Of a DNA stretch of 64,000 nt, positions 1 through 11,021 are shown in pieces. The translations under genes were made by a program, and so were the position numbers. Position 1 is the first letter of the stretch. Each line of letters starts with the position of its first letter. Source of the stretch: Rotaria socialis (Eukaryota; Rotifera; Eurotatoria; Philodinida; Philodinidae); NCBI GenBank assembly GCA_905331475.1, contig CAJNYU010001589.1, positions 301 to 64,300 of the forward strand, in the 5' to 3' direction. The notes under the pieces were generated by a model, which worked only from the letters and a program-made list of their open reading frames with translations, had not been told where the DNA came from and made no database searches.

Positions 1-417
1 CAAGAATTTTACGTATCAAAGCTACTTCAACCTAGACCATTAGTTACGTAAAATAAGCACACTCAATCATATACTCTTCCTGATGGTTTATATACTTGAT
101 TCTTCATGTTTATTCATATTTTTGTTATTTGTAGTTACCCTTGGTCTTCGCATTTACATGTGGGTGATATTGGCGTGTAAAAATTTATTTTGTGTGTTTA
201 TAATCAGTTTTGGGTTGTTATTTATTGTTGAAAAAATGACTTGGGCTTTACAACTTGCATTTATCTACTTGACATGACATTTTTTATCAGGTACGTAGTT
301 ATATTATCATAAATTCACTTATCGTCACATACGTTTCATTTTTTCTTTCCTTTTCATTTTGTGTAATTACGATAATAAAATATACATTGATATTTACATA
401 AACATACACTCTAAATA

Positions 418-533
418 AAAATGTGTCGGATGTGTCGTAAACTACGACACAAAGCAAGACACGAGGTGCTCGTTGTGGCACATTCTGTCCAGCAAGACGA
501 CGACGCATTTTTCACAACACATCCAACACATTT
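418..533. repeat. short inverted repeat (foldback)
   Basis: Arms of about 18 bases, AAAATGTGTCGGATGTGT at 418-435 and its near-perfect reverse complement at 516-533, enclose about 80 bases. Open frames on both strands here are by-products of the repeat. It has the form of a small non-autonomous element; no target duplication is evident. Confidence 0.5.
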
Positions 534-1232
534 TCTATTGGTCGTTTTCGAAACGCATATTTCAATATTTTTTGAATTTAATTTAATATATTTCCTTATT
601 TTTTGAAAATTTAATCTCATCAGATTCTCAGATCTGGCTGATTTGGCATTGGTCCTATTCCCATCAGATCATCCAGTGTAGTCCTTCCCAGATCATGGAT
701 CGGGGTGGCATTTCCTTGATTGAAAAGCAATCAAGAATTTATTGAAAAGAAAATTTTATTTTGAAAACTTATCTTTTATGTGTTAGCGATGCTGCTTATA
801 TGTCGCTGTATGTTCATAACAAAACGGTGAACGACTAGTCGACAGACAGAACGCGAAAAATATACGACATCTTTTTTTTAATTATAAGCGCGACACAAAA
901 ATTCGCGACACATTTTTCTAATAGAGAGTATAACACAAAAATTCGCGCCACATAAAGTCGGCGCATTTTTATTTAGTGTGTATGCATACAGTACAATAAA
1001 CCTTTTGAATACGGCTGTCCTCGGAGTGAAAACAACACTAAAAAATGGAACATTAGCTATGGAACCACAAATGATTTCGTGAGCTAAAAATGGTATCGTG
1101 CATAGTGCCGAACCTAACAAAGGTTTTACAGGTGATACAAAACCCTAAAATGGCCTATCAGATTGAAATGAATTCTGAATATTTTTTAGGCTTCGTAGAA
1201 AATTTACGAAAATTTTAAACAGGCTCTTTGAT

Positions 1233-1288
1233 GGGTTTGGGTGCGAGTGGCATTTGCTAAGAAAACATAGGCACCTACACCCCACCCT
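1233..1288. repeat. GT-rich hairpin (GGGTTTGGGTG / CACCTACACCCC)
   Basis: A GGGT-rich stretch is followed about 20 bases later by a CACCC-rich stretch able to pair with it. The same arrangement recurs, more clearly, near 42.3, 42.8, 46.3 and 51.4 kb. This is the weakest of the five copies. Confidence 0.4.
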
Positions 1289-1374
1289 CTTCATCCTTCA
1301 CTTGATGGCATATAATGGTTATGAGGAAGTAGTTCATAAGTTCCGATGAAATCTAGAGAATACACTAACCATGG

Positions 1375-1491
1375 CAGTCTCTTGAAATCCTCAGCCATGA
1401 TCTGTAATGGCATGGACTCCGAAACCATTACTTTCTATGGCATACAGGCTCATACAATTACAGATCGTGACAAATGATTTCAAGGGACTAT
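1375..1491. repeat. foldback with 30-35 base arms
   Basis: The left arm (about 1375-1411, AGTCTCTTGAAATC then GATCTGTAAT) matches the reverse complement of the right arm (about 1456-1491, ATTACAGATC then GATTTCAAGGGACT). A central ATGG/CCAT palindromic stretch lies between. Probably a small non-autonomous element; unclassified. Confidence 0.5.
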
Positions 1492-2388
1492 CGAAGATTA
1501 TGTAAAATAACATCTGATTGAAATATATATGAAGTGTTTCCTTGTTGAAGTTCTAGACTGTACAGTAAGCCAAAATATAGAAATATGACTCGATGCGTAA
1601 TGAACACGATGACGAACGTGCATAACGCACAGGGAGAAAATAAATCGATTTCTGCGTTAATTTAGAGTACCTGTTTAGTAGTTTAAATTTTAATTCCATA
1701 CTGTTCCTATTTCCAATTAAAAGGTTTGTTAGCGAAGCCCTTTTGGGACTAAATTGTGGAACTCACATATGATTTTTCGCCTAATTCTACTGGTACACAA
1801 TGCATAAAGTGTGAAATATACCGCAAGACAATCGGTCGGTAAAAAGATGTCCTATTCAGTTTTTTGCATGCTTGCTAATGTCTGTAACGCAGGGTGACTG
1901 CCCAGCAGTGTCCAAGAACTGATAAATAGGAATTTCAAATTTGCCGAGGAATTGCCAGTGTCGCTGTGATAATTCCTAGAGAAAATGGGAATCAATCATT
2001 GGTTCGCTCACAGTTCCACTATTCACGAAAGTCGCGATATTACTTTTTTTAAATAATGTGTGCACGGAACTATTAATTCTCACAATTTTGTAGATGAAGA
2101 TGAGTGTAAGAACAAAAATTATTGTGAATATTCCATATTTTTATCTTTAGTATGCAATGAACTGTAGGGGAACTGAGATGGAATTCCTAATTCTCAGTCC
2201 TTGAACACCCCTCACCAACAAGAGTACACCAATCTCTAGTGATCCATTTTGCCATAGTCGTCCGGCGTTGTACATCTTACAGACAAGTGAACTCAAGTAA
2301 ATTTTCCTTTCTAAACTATCGTTTCAGTCTAGAGAAAATTCCTGTATTTCAAGGTATTCATTAGTTTGATATTCGTGTTATTTATAGC

Positions 2389-2599
2389 GGAACATGTCAA
2401 TATATTTCTTGATTTAGAAAAGAGGACTACAAGAAAGAACGTTGCCATATATAACGGATTTCTATTGTTATGAAGGTCAGATCTCAATCGGATCAAGTCG
2501 ATTTCTGGTCGAACCGAAGTCAATTGTTTCACGTCAGTACGCGTTCTCAAGTGATAGAAATATAATTAACGTAAGAAAAAAATATGTACTGTATCTAAC
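2389..2599. repeat. left copy of a 211-base direct duplication
   Basis: Near-identical to 3053-3263; only a few substitutions are visible. The right copy begins immediately after the N at 3052. The two copies diverge abruptly after the shared TCTAAC. This pattern fits two unmerged overlapping contigs, or two haplotypes placed in tandem, better than a biological tandem repeat. Confidence 0.85.
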
Positions 2600-3051
2600 A
2601 GAGCATCAACCAGGCCACTAGGCCTGCCTGCCTGCCTGTGACAGGCACAGGCCATGATCTTGAGGCCTGGCCTGTCACAGCCAGGCAGGCGGCTTAAAAA
2701 CACCAGGCCGCCTGGCCTGTCTCTATCCTTTATATATATAATTTTATTTTCGATATAAACGTTTTTTTTAATTGAAGTTGGCGCTAATAATCAGATGAAG
2801 TATAGAATAATGTATTGTGTTCATTGTGATTGATCCAAATGATGAATAATGTTCAGTTCAAATTGCATAGTTCGTTTCCTTTCTCCATTCGCTCTTTGTG
2901 TTTTCATTTATCTGTCTTTTTTAATATTACTGATTATTGTTAAAACCTTTCTTATTGATTATTATATAGATCTTTTTTTATCGATTCTTAAAATCTTTAC
3001 TATCGATTATCATCAAGTTTCTTATTGATTAATAGAACCCTAATTCACTCT
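2600..3051. repeat. candidate inserted element with GC-rich foldback end
   Basis: It starts exactly where the two 211-base copies diverge. The first 120 bases (about 2604-2720) are strikingly GC-rich for this window and contain facing GCCTGCCTG...CAGGCAGGC arms. The rest is AT-rich with repeated CTTATTGATTATT-like phrases. The sequence is absent downstream of the right copy, as expected for an insertion present in one haplotype. Its right end is cut off by the N, so size and class are unknown. Confidence 0.45.
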
Positions 3052-3052
3052 N

Positions 3053-3263
3053 GGAACATGTCAATATATTTCTTGATTTAGAAAAGAGGACTACAAGAAA
3101 GAGCGTTGCCATATATAACGGATTTCTATTGTTATGAAGGTCAGATCTCAATCGGATCAAGTCGATTTCTGGTCGAACCGAAGTCAATTGTCTCACGTCA
3201 GTACGCGTTCTCAAGTGATAGAAATATAATTAGCGTAAGAAAAAAATATGTACTGTATCTAAC
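3053..3263. repeat. right copy of the 211-base direct duplication
   Basis: Partner of 2389-2599. It begins at the first base after the N at 3052 and continues into sequence unrelated to what follows the left copy. Confidence 0.85.
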
Positions 3264-3453
3264 CTATATCTTTACCTATTTCCAGTGCGTCGCACAAGAT
3301 AAAAAAAAAAGCTGTTAGCGCAATCCCTGTGGGATTAAAATGTGAAACACGATGAAACTCCTTTTCTGAAATCCGTCTACCAAGGTTTGTGACGGTCTGT
3401 GGAGCTTCTCTATCATTGTCTGTATTATGATGTATGGAGTCTCTAGATACCAT

Positions 3454-3533
3454 CACAGACCGTGACAGAAAAATTAATAAATTAGCTAACCAACTAACTA
3501 ACTAATTAATTAATTTCTCTGTCACGGTCTGTG
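3454..3533. repeat. perfect 16-base hairpin arms
   Basis: CACAGACCGTGACAGA at 3454-3469 and its exact reverse complement at 3518-3533 flank an AATTAATTAA-rich loop. A third related phrase, GTGACGGTCTGTGG, lies near 3390, so the motif is present three times within about 150 bases. Confidence 0.6.
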
Positions 3534-3989
3534 GGAAGATGGGTCCAAAGTTCTACCCTATATACTTCAGCACTCCTTTCAGATTGTGCTTCACAAAATA
3601 AAAGTACTCCATCGAGATCATAATCCAAATGCATCATGTTCCATTGTAAGCTGTGCATGGCTGAATGGAATTCTAATCATTTGTCCACTTCTTTCATAGT
3701 ATACATGAGTAACAAATGCGGTTCATCTGCGCGCATCCATCAATAGTTTTTTAGCTACATCAGAGTAGTTATGATTCGAGCTAGTAACTATTTTACTATC
3801 TATTTTCATTAGTTGCATCGATGAAAAAATCATTTGACTGGATAGAAAATGTTGAAGAATTTCATTTAGTGGATATATAAACAACCAAATGACATACACT
3901 TTTATTCTCTAGTACTTTAACTTATTTAGTATAATAAATCAAATGAAAGTCTGAACTACTAATTAATACACATACAGACATGCATAATA

Positions 3990-6365
3990 TTAAGAGACAA
4001 CACTAGGCAGAAAACGATAAGTAGTCACAATGTCATTATTGGTTATGTCCGTTGGTTTTATATTTCGACGTGATCGTTTAGCATTATAAAAAATATAAAT
4101 TGCTAATAAAACAACAACTAACACAAGTATACCAATAAGTAAACATGTATGATACCACTGAAAAGGTGTACATATCGGACGATGTAATATCATATTCCAA
4201 AATTGAAAACGTTCTTCAAAAAATTGTTCTTCAGTTTGTGTATCATATGCATTCAAATTAATGTAAGATTTTTTCGTTTTTTCATATCGCGGCCAATGAA
4301 CAGATACATATTCTGGTTCATTTGGATCTCCTAAAAGAAATTGGGTTCTTTTTCTCAAGAAAATAAATTAATTCGTTACCTGTTTTAGCGAAATTAGTCC
4401 AATATCGAATTAATTGTAAGCTTAATTCCATTTCTTCGCGTTTATAAGATATATTCATGCTATAAGCTATATTAGTACGATTTTTATGATTAAAATATGG
4501 AATACCCCATACTAAATCAAGTTCAGCAAAATGTCCAATCAGATTTGGAATACGACGAAGTAAATTATCAAGATCGAATACAGGCGGATTTGTATAATAA
4601 TATACATAGGTTGATGCTAATGTATTTGAATTTAAACGCTCATGAAGAAAACGAACAAGATCATAATAGAACATTAAATCGCTATAAGAAACAGAAAAAA
4701 GAATTATACACAAAACGAATTTAAACATTTACCTGACTAGATTAGTATAGAGACGAGCAGTTTCCGTAACATTCNTCATAATAGAACATTAAATCGCTAT
4801 AAGAAACAGATAAAAGAATTATACACAAAACGAATTTAAACATTTACCTGACTAGATTAGTATAGAGACGAGCAGTTTCCGTAACATTCTGTTGATGTTT
4901 ACTGTTAGGCATATATCGTCGTTGAATTTCTTCATAGTAACATAGATGATTTGGATAATTAGTTTTTAAATAATTTTTAATATATCGATTTTTTCTAAAA
5001 TAGGAAAATCCTCGAGGGTGTTCATTTTCAATTGATTTTGTAATGAGATTTTGTTCTGTATGAGATTCATTCAATTTGGTTGTTGACAATGCTGGAGTAG
5101 TTGTTAACGATGGACTCGTACGATATTGTTTGGGTAAATAATGATTGAATATATGTTCTTCAGCAAAATATAATGCTTCGTCGGCTGTAACACCAATAAG
5201 TACATCAATATTGACCAGAGGCCCTGTACGAATTAAATCTTCGAGATCATTTGGTAGAATATCATTATCAATAATTGGAAATCTAATCAATAATTAGAGA
5301 TTTATTTTTCCTAAAAGACAAAAGTTGAATATTTCTTACGGATAATCTGGTGAGATTTCTAATCCTGAATGATACATATAACGAAAATCATCGGCAGATA
5401 TATTTTTCAATCGATCGATATTTGATTGCATAAGTTTTTTCTTCGGTTTCATACCATGACGTTGTACAACATTGTTAAAACGTACAGATGGATGTCTATC
5501 AATTGCCCTAATAAAAAAACAAAACAAAAAGTGTTAATACACTTAATATATTGTGTGTGTTATTTTACCATTGATTCAATGGACAACCACTCTGTGCAAT
5601 AACTCGAGCAATTAAACCATCAGATCGTTTCGACATGGCCAGTAGAACAGCATTAGCAGCGCCGGCTGAATGCCCGATATAAGTAACACGTTTCGGGTCA
5701 CCATTGAAATGTTTCGCATTAATCGATATCCATTTTAACGATAAGATTTGATCGTGTAAACCATAATTGCCAGGCATGACATCAGGTCCTGGTGTTAGAA
5801 ATCCTAATATATTTAAACGATAATTTATTGTTATAACAATAACATTGCCCAAGGCGGCAACAGCACTTCCATCGAATAATGATGCTGAACCGACTTGATT
5901 TGAACCACCATGACAAAAGACCATAATTGCTTTTGGTGACAAAGATTTTGTCTTCGGAACAAACATATTGAGTGTTAAACAATCTTCTTCGTACATATCG
6001 GATAATTCAAATGGACCGTATGACAGTCCGCCGGACGCTTGAAGACAGCCCGGTGCGCGTTCCGTAGCATGTATGACAGTGGTTGAATTGTACTTTCGTA
6101 ATTGTGGCATTTCAAATCGAGCTGGTTTTTCACCATATGGAATGCCGAAAAATTGTCGTACCGGAACATTGTCGATGATCACTTCTTTACCTTCGAATAA
6201 ACCTGATGTTGTATTAATACGCAATTCATTTGCGAATGCTTTATGGAAAAAGATGAATGCAGTAAAAATTGTTAAGAACATCGAGGATTCGACCATCGAT
6301 GAGAAAAAGTTAGTAGTTTCTTGTTTTGCATTGATCTTAAGTAAATATAAAGAAAAAGCAAACAA
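3990..6365 (-). CDS. membrane-anchored type-B carboxylesterase / cholinesterase-like protein
   Basis: Five exons join in frame: 6365-5569, 5507-5340, 5282-4848, 4681-4380, 4330-3990 (680 residues; 657 from the second Met, whose MVESSMFLTIFTAFIFF reads as a signal peptide). Alpha/beta-hydrolase landmarks appear in order: EEDCLTLN, an HGG oxyanion stretch, INYRLNILGF, the nucleophile elbow GHSAG, an acidic-residue motif TADEALYF and the histidine motif GHFAELDLVWGIP, so the Ser-Glu-His triad looks intact. After the conserved FAKTGDPN end comes one transmembrane helix (CLLIGILVLVVVLLAIYIF) and a basic tail, as in neuroligin-like or membrane carboxylesterases. The family hydrolyses carboxyl esters or serves as adhesion receptors; which applies here cannot be decided. 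Intron 3 is artificially lengthened by the assembly join at 4775; without it the intron is 51 bases. Confidence 0.9.
4661..4889. repeat. 114-base direct duplication around a single N
   Basis: Positions 4661-4774 and 4776-4889 are identical except for one visible base, separated only by the N at 4775. The unit spans the end of exon 3, all of intron 3 and the start of exon 4 of the esterase. Collapsing the copies restores a 51-base intron with GT and AG ends, so this is almost certainly two overlapping contigs that were not merged. Confidence 0.9.
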
Positions 6366-8575
6366 AAAAAAACAGAAGATTTTCTTCTAGCCCTGCCAAT
6401 GTTTTATACGATTACTTTTTGTTTCTAACATTTTCTCTATCAAATAGAGAAAACAGATTTTTTCATCTGTCGAAGTCTCTCTTATGCCAAAAGATACTGG
6501 CAAGAAAATTCCTAAGCTATAATCTTATCGCAAACACAAGAAAATTCATTATTGCCATTTGTAATCTAGTTTTATACTGAATAATCAGCAACAATTCCTA
6601 CATGGAATGGTGCTCTAAAACTATATATTACACTAGAGAGTTGATTAATAAATGCTAATGACGAGGAAGTTTAGAGATATAAAAGAAAAATACATGTACC
6701 GGAATTCAATCAATCCCAGTATCGCACTTCAAACAGTCATATTATTCTCTTTGTACTATAATTATAGAGAATAGTCGTACTTATATCTAGGTTTCTCATT
6801 TACAATTATGAGTCTATTAGACGAGATACTATAGGCGAGATTCGTTTGTGATTGATAAGCATCTAAATGTCAACAACAACAAAAAAACGGAGGAGAATGA
6901 TGGATGAATATAAGAAAAGCTAACAGGCTTCGTTCTTCGTTCTCTCTTGTGTTCGTCAATGTCAATAGATTCAATCATGGAGCATTTGCTGATGCTTCAA
7001 TAACTATTGTCATCGTTTTTTTCTTGCTATAAGATTTCCTGCATCGGAAATCATTCAAAAATTGAATGGCCCATTTTCTCGTAATGTTAAGAGGAGATAT
7101 AGAAAAAAAAGAGACAGAGAAAGACACAGAAGAAGAACAATGGTTCTTGTAACATTGATAATTATTAGTTATAATACAACAATATGAGCAATACAGAATA
7201 AAAAAAAGACATAATTCTCGGTAAATATGCAGAAAAATTTTTTCTTCGCACATTGTTATAGGATTGTTAGACCAGCTTAAAATTCTTCTACGACTCATAT
7301 CCTTGAACTGCCTAAGATACATATTATACGTTCGTTCTTGTTCAAACCATGAACGAAAGAAATGCGTTATGTGTGAAATACATGTATGAATATATACATT
7401 GTTTACTTTATGCTTACTCTTATGTAATCTATTGAATAGTGTGTGGCACAGCATGTAATACCTGTGCAATGTGAATATGGTATACACACGACAAGAGTGA
7501 GAAGACGAAGAAAAAAAGCAGAGCAGTAAATTCATTCATAATTTTGACCTTTTTTTCTATTTAGCCAATAAGTAACAAACGATAAAGATTAATTTTGTCA
7601 AATTATAGTAGATGATCAAGCTCACTAATAGCAAAAGGAAAGATTTGAATATGAATGAATTTTAAACATCATCGCTACTTTAACTTTTAAGTAGACATCT
7701 ATCGCATTTATGATTTAATGGATGTCAATTCAAAAATAAAAATGTCATCGTTCACTAAGACGTTTACCTTGTGCAATTGCCATGTTACCTACTGATCGTA
7801 TGATCATGTATTACATTTCAACTAATATCTATTAATTCAAATTATTTCGTGCATCACATTTACAAGAGATTAATTCGATTCATTTCTTATTCATAAAAAG
7901 AAAATTGTCATGTTAAAATTATATAAGTCTATGTGATAAAACGAATTCTTTCTATTGCACAATCGAAAATTATAGTATCGTTTGCTCGATTGACAATAAA
8001 ACACTTTTCTTTTTATTATAAAAACTATCTATGAGAAATTTCAATTACCGTTCATGCTGTTCACATTTAATAATAGCTAGGACAGTCGCAGGCAAGTTTC
8101 TCATCTCATCATCAAGTTGATTAATCTAGAAGGAATAGAATCCTTGAGAATTTTCTAATATAGTCTTATCAAACATCTTGCAAATGTAACAAATTCTTAC
8201 TTGATTAGAGCTGTTCTCCCGCTTTTTTTTCTTTCTCATACCATTATTAATATTGGAAAAAGCACGTCAATAAACCAATCGACAACATTGACCAACTTAT
8301 TTTCTATTTTAAAGCTAATCAGATCATGCATAAAAAAGATGAGGAAGACTGTTGCAAGGGTACTTGACATAATTTTATTATCAAATATTTGAATAAAAAT
8401 TGCTATTTCAATAAGATTCATACGAAAGTATTTCTATTTTTAACATCGTCAATCAGACCATTATTCATAAATGTTTTATTTGCGAGATAAATTCTTGTTA
8501 CTTAAATAAACACGAATTATATTTATATATGTCCTTCAATGTAATTATAATAGACTCATAAACCAATAAATACAT
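6366..8575. other. no supported gene
   Basis: AT-rich sequence upstream of the esterase. A 186-codon open frame on the minus strand (6975-7535) is rich in Cys, Tyr and Ser, has no recognisable domain and no splice-consistent neighbours; I do not call it. The esterase promoter should lie in the first few hundred bases, but no clear TATA or other element was identified. Confidence 0.5.
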
Positions 8576-9178
8576 GTGCATGTATGTGCCTTTTCACTCT
8601 CATATAAACATCGGCAGATGCTGTCAAACGATTGTTTTCACCCAAAGATCAATAATTTACGTGTTGTCCTTAATTGTTTTTATATGTATTTAATATCGAA
8701 TGCATTTCAATATGCAAAACAAGTTATATTTCAATATCCCGATTCAAATTCAATGATACATCGTAGAATATACGTATCTATTCGAAGCATTCTCAGCGCT
8801 CTGTTCGTGTTATTATGTTCGACGGCAATAATTTATGCATTACGGTTTGAACATGTTGGCATATTAATAACATCAGTAGTGTTATTAATGATTTTTATAA
8901 TAATACGTCTTACTTTTGATATTTATGGATATATTTTTGGTTATTTTCAATATTCGCTCTATCCTCCATTTGATTTAATGGCAACAAATACAAGTATTCA
9001 CAACGGAAAACAACTTGAAGAAGAAATGGCTGATTTTACCATAGAATTATTTGTGAATATGATTGGAGTACTAGTAACAATGTTTATTATTACTCGTATG
9101 ATGAGGAAAGAATGGAGAAGACGACAAACTGAATTACAAGCTTTAAGAATTGATGTTGTAAGAAGCATGACCGTATAA
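8576..9178 (+). CDS. hypothetical multi-pass membrane protein
   Basis: An open frame of 200 codons. Two internal Met codons, at 8618 and 8684, are equally plausible starts; the region before the last (MYLISNAFQYAK) is poorly protein-like. Three clear hydrophobic helices follow: ILSALFVLLCSTAIIYAL, VGILITSVVLLMIFIIIRL and FVNMIGVLVTMFIITRMM. The last is followed by a basic stretch (RKEWRRRQTE) that would place the C-terminus in the cytosol. An acidic loop, QLEEEMADF, separates helices 2 and 3. No family is recognised. It could be a complete small gene or the last exon of a larger one; no convincing upstream exon was found. Confidence 0.45.
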   Translation: MHVCAFSLSYKHRQMLSNDCFHPKINNLRVVLNCFYMYLISNAFQYAKQVIFQYPDSNSMIHRRIYVSIRSILSALFVLLCSTAIIYALRFEHVGILITSVVLLMIFIIIRLTFDIYGYIFGYFQYSLYPPFDLMATNTSIHNGKQLEEEMADFTIELFVNMIGVLVTMFIITRMMRKEWRRRQTELQALRIDVVRSMTV

Positions 9179-9813
9179 ATCATTTGTATTTATTTCTTCT
9201 GATTACTCAATAGAGCTGCAAAAATTACTTTTATGCAGGAGAATCAGTCTTTTTTCTGTCACTCGCGAACATTCAATGGTCGACTCTCGGTAAAAACAAC
9301 AAGGCACTATTAGCAGGCTTGCCTTTCGTTTGATAGACAAAAAAATGGATCATGATATGGAAGTGAAAAAATCTATGGAAAACTTTTTCGACTCTATAGA
9401 AGATAAACTATCATTAAAGCTTTTTTTACTGTGGATAAATTTCAAGACTAAAATCATAAATTTAGGCTTAATTTCCCTCAAGAAGCCTGTAGAAATAAGA
9501 TTCTGTTATAAATGTGTGTTTCCATCAGTAGATAAAACTGTTTTAGTTGAGAAAATATTTTATTTCATTGTCTAAATCATGCCTCATAGAGCAGAAAACT
9601 TTATCACATCGATTGTTTTCGTTTCAAAATTGCATTTATCAAATCAATGCAAAAAAACTTGTTTTTAATAAATTATCGTAGAAATAAAAATAATTGTCTC
9701 TCAAATTTCTGTTTTTTCATAGTATTTACATGTATCATTGTACAGATAATAATAGGAATATCAGCAAATGCAGTCAATAAACATCAATAAGAAGTTAATT
9801 CAGCATTGATATC
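9179..9813. other. no supported gene
   Basis: AT-rich sequence with one 81-codon plus-strand open frame (9330-9575) that is Lys/Phe-rich and featureless. Nothing else is seen. Confidence 0.5.
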
Positions 9814-10507
9814 TCAAAATATTCCATAGACTAACAAAGAATGTTATCATCCATCCCGCAGCAATAGTCGGCTGACGTAGTCGACTATAATGAAAAATAA
9901 ACATAATGTGTCGGCTGAATATTGAATGCACGGGAGAAAAAACTGATTTCTGATACTAGAAATCACTGGAAATCAAAGATGACAAACTACTTTCTTGATT
10001 TCTTGATTTCTGATGATTTCCTGTGATTTCCAATGATTCCTAGCAAGGAAAAAGTTGATTTCTCATATCAGAAATCATTAGAAATCAAGAAATCAGTTTT
10101 TCCCCCTTGACTGAATGAGCACACAGCGAATTTCCATACAAGATGATTACATTTTCCATGATAAGTAAAGTACATGCATATTGTCCATAATTGATCTTCT
10201 CAGTAAGTGACATAGTTTCTAATCCAATGGCTTTTTCGTAGAAACCAAAAATTAAACTTATCACAGCCGCTGAAAAAGTAAATAGAGAATAATACCAAAC
10301 AAAATAACTATTATTTTTGTTTGAAAATGAAACAAGCATGCCTGGTTGCAACCAAATGAACATTTAAGCAATTACAGGTAGAAATATATTCATATTCGAA
10401 CATGATTGATTAAGATTTGATTCGACTCCGGTAAACCATTGCATTGCTTGTAATAATTCCATGGCAAAACAAAATAAAATAGCGTCAACAATGAGGACGA
10501 TGCCATG
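9814..10507 (-). pseudogene. broken multi-pass membrane-protein gene
   Basis: Reading the minus strand from an AG at 10509-10508, an open frame gives HGIVLIVDAILFCFAMELLQ, then AMQWFTGVESNLNQ and IFLPVIA. It hits TAA and continues in the same frame as MFIWLQPGMLVSF and about 80 further residues with hydrophobic helices (YSLFTFSAAVISLIF; TLLIMENVIILYG). At about 10106 it runs into a MITE-like element. Beyond the element (below 9931) a frame again reads RHIMFIFHYSRLRQ and PTIAAGWMITSLLV before TGA. I read this as one former gene broken by a nonsense codon and an insertion. The family is not recognised. The alternative, a short intact protein from Met at 10363, is less likely because its last residues come from the element. 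Confidence 0.5.
9931..10106. repeat. MITE-like foldback element inside a broken gene
   Basis: The ends are inverted: left GGGAGAAAAAACTGATTTCT and right, reverse complemented, GGGGGAAAAACTGATTTCT. The interior is made of repeated TGATTTC / GAAATCA phrases, so most of the 176 bases can fold back. A clean target-site duplication is not obvious. Confidence 0.65.
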
Positions 10508-10551
10508 CTACACACGTGACTGCTAGAAGATGAATATAAGCATCAAAGCAT

Positions 10552-11021
10552 TATATATAGTGGTTCTATGGAATTTCGACAAAACAAATTTGGACAAGGT
10601 TGGCAAATTTCCACAATTGATAAAATTCTTATGGAATTACGACAACCTTTTTTTTGCTGGGGATTTTCTTGGCCATTTTCCATCAGAATTTGGGCAGCTT
10701 TTATGATTTATATTTTTGTTTTATTGTCGACTTTCCACCGGCAATATATTTCTCAACTACATTCAGAATATATGTTAGAATGTGGCTTTCTTTGTTTCAC
10801 AAACAATGAGCAAATAATGACTTAGAAAGAGCTGGAACCTCTATATGTATTTTTTTCAATACATATTGTCCAAATTCTGATGAAAAATGGCCAATAAAAT
10901 GTCCAGCAAAAAAAACATTTTGTCGTCATTCCACAAGAATTCCAACTTCTACTAGAAATTCGAAATATGTTCAAATTCTACTACAATTTGGACATTGTAG
11001 AAATTCCGTTTTACCTATATA
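10552..11021. repeat. large foldback element, about 470 bases
   Basis: The left arm (about 10552-10695) matches the reverse complement of the right arm (about 10860-11021) with scattered mismatches and small gaps. Shared phrases include TTTTTTTTGCTGG, TTGGCCATTTT, CATCAGAATTTGG and ATGGAATTTC-like ends next to TATATAG. About 160 unpaired bases separate the arms. An 85-codon open frame (10568-10825) lies within it and is judged a by-product. Confidence 0.65.

Larger units (their letters stand above)
1..3989. other. gene-poor, repeat-rich left flank
   Basis: I see no convincing coding exon here; the short open frames lack family resemblance or consistent splice signals. The stretch is instead a patchwork of short foldback sequences and one assembly join, listed separately. 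A motif of about 34 bases beginning TTAGCG and containing a small GGGA/TCCC hairpin occurs twice in diverged form, at about 1729-1765 and 3315-3350, suggesting a dispersed repeat. Confidence 0.6.

Noticed and set aside
6975..7535. 186-codon open frame on the minus strand
   Set aside because: Composition is Cys/Tyr/Ser-rich without domain features, and it has no phase-compatible exon neighbours; likely chance in AT-rich DNA.
10568..10825. 85-codon plus-strand frame
   Set aside because: It lies wholly inside the foldback element and its left arm; no protein features beyond that.
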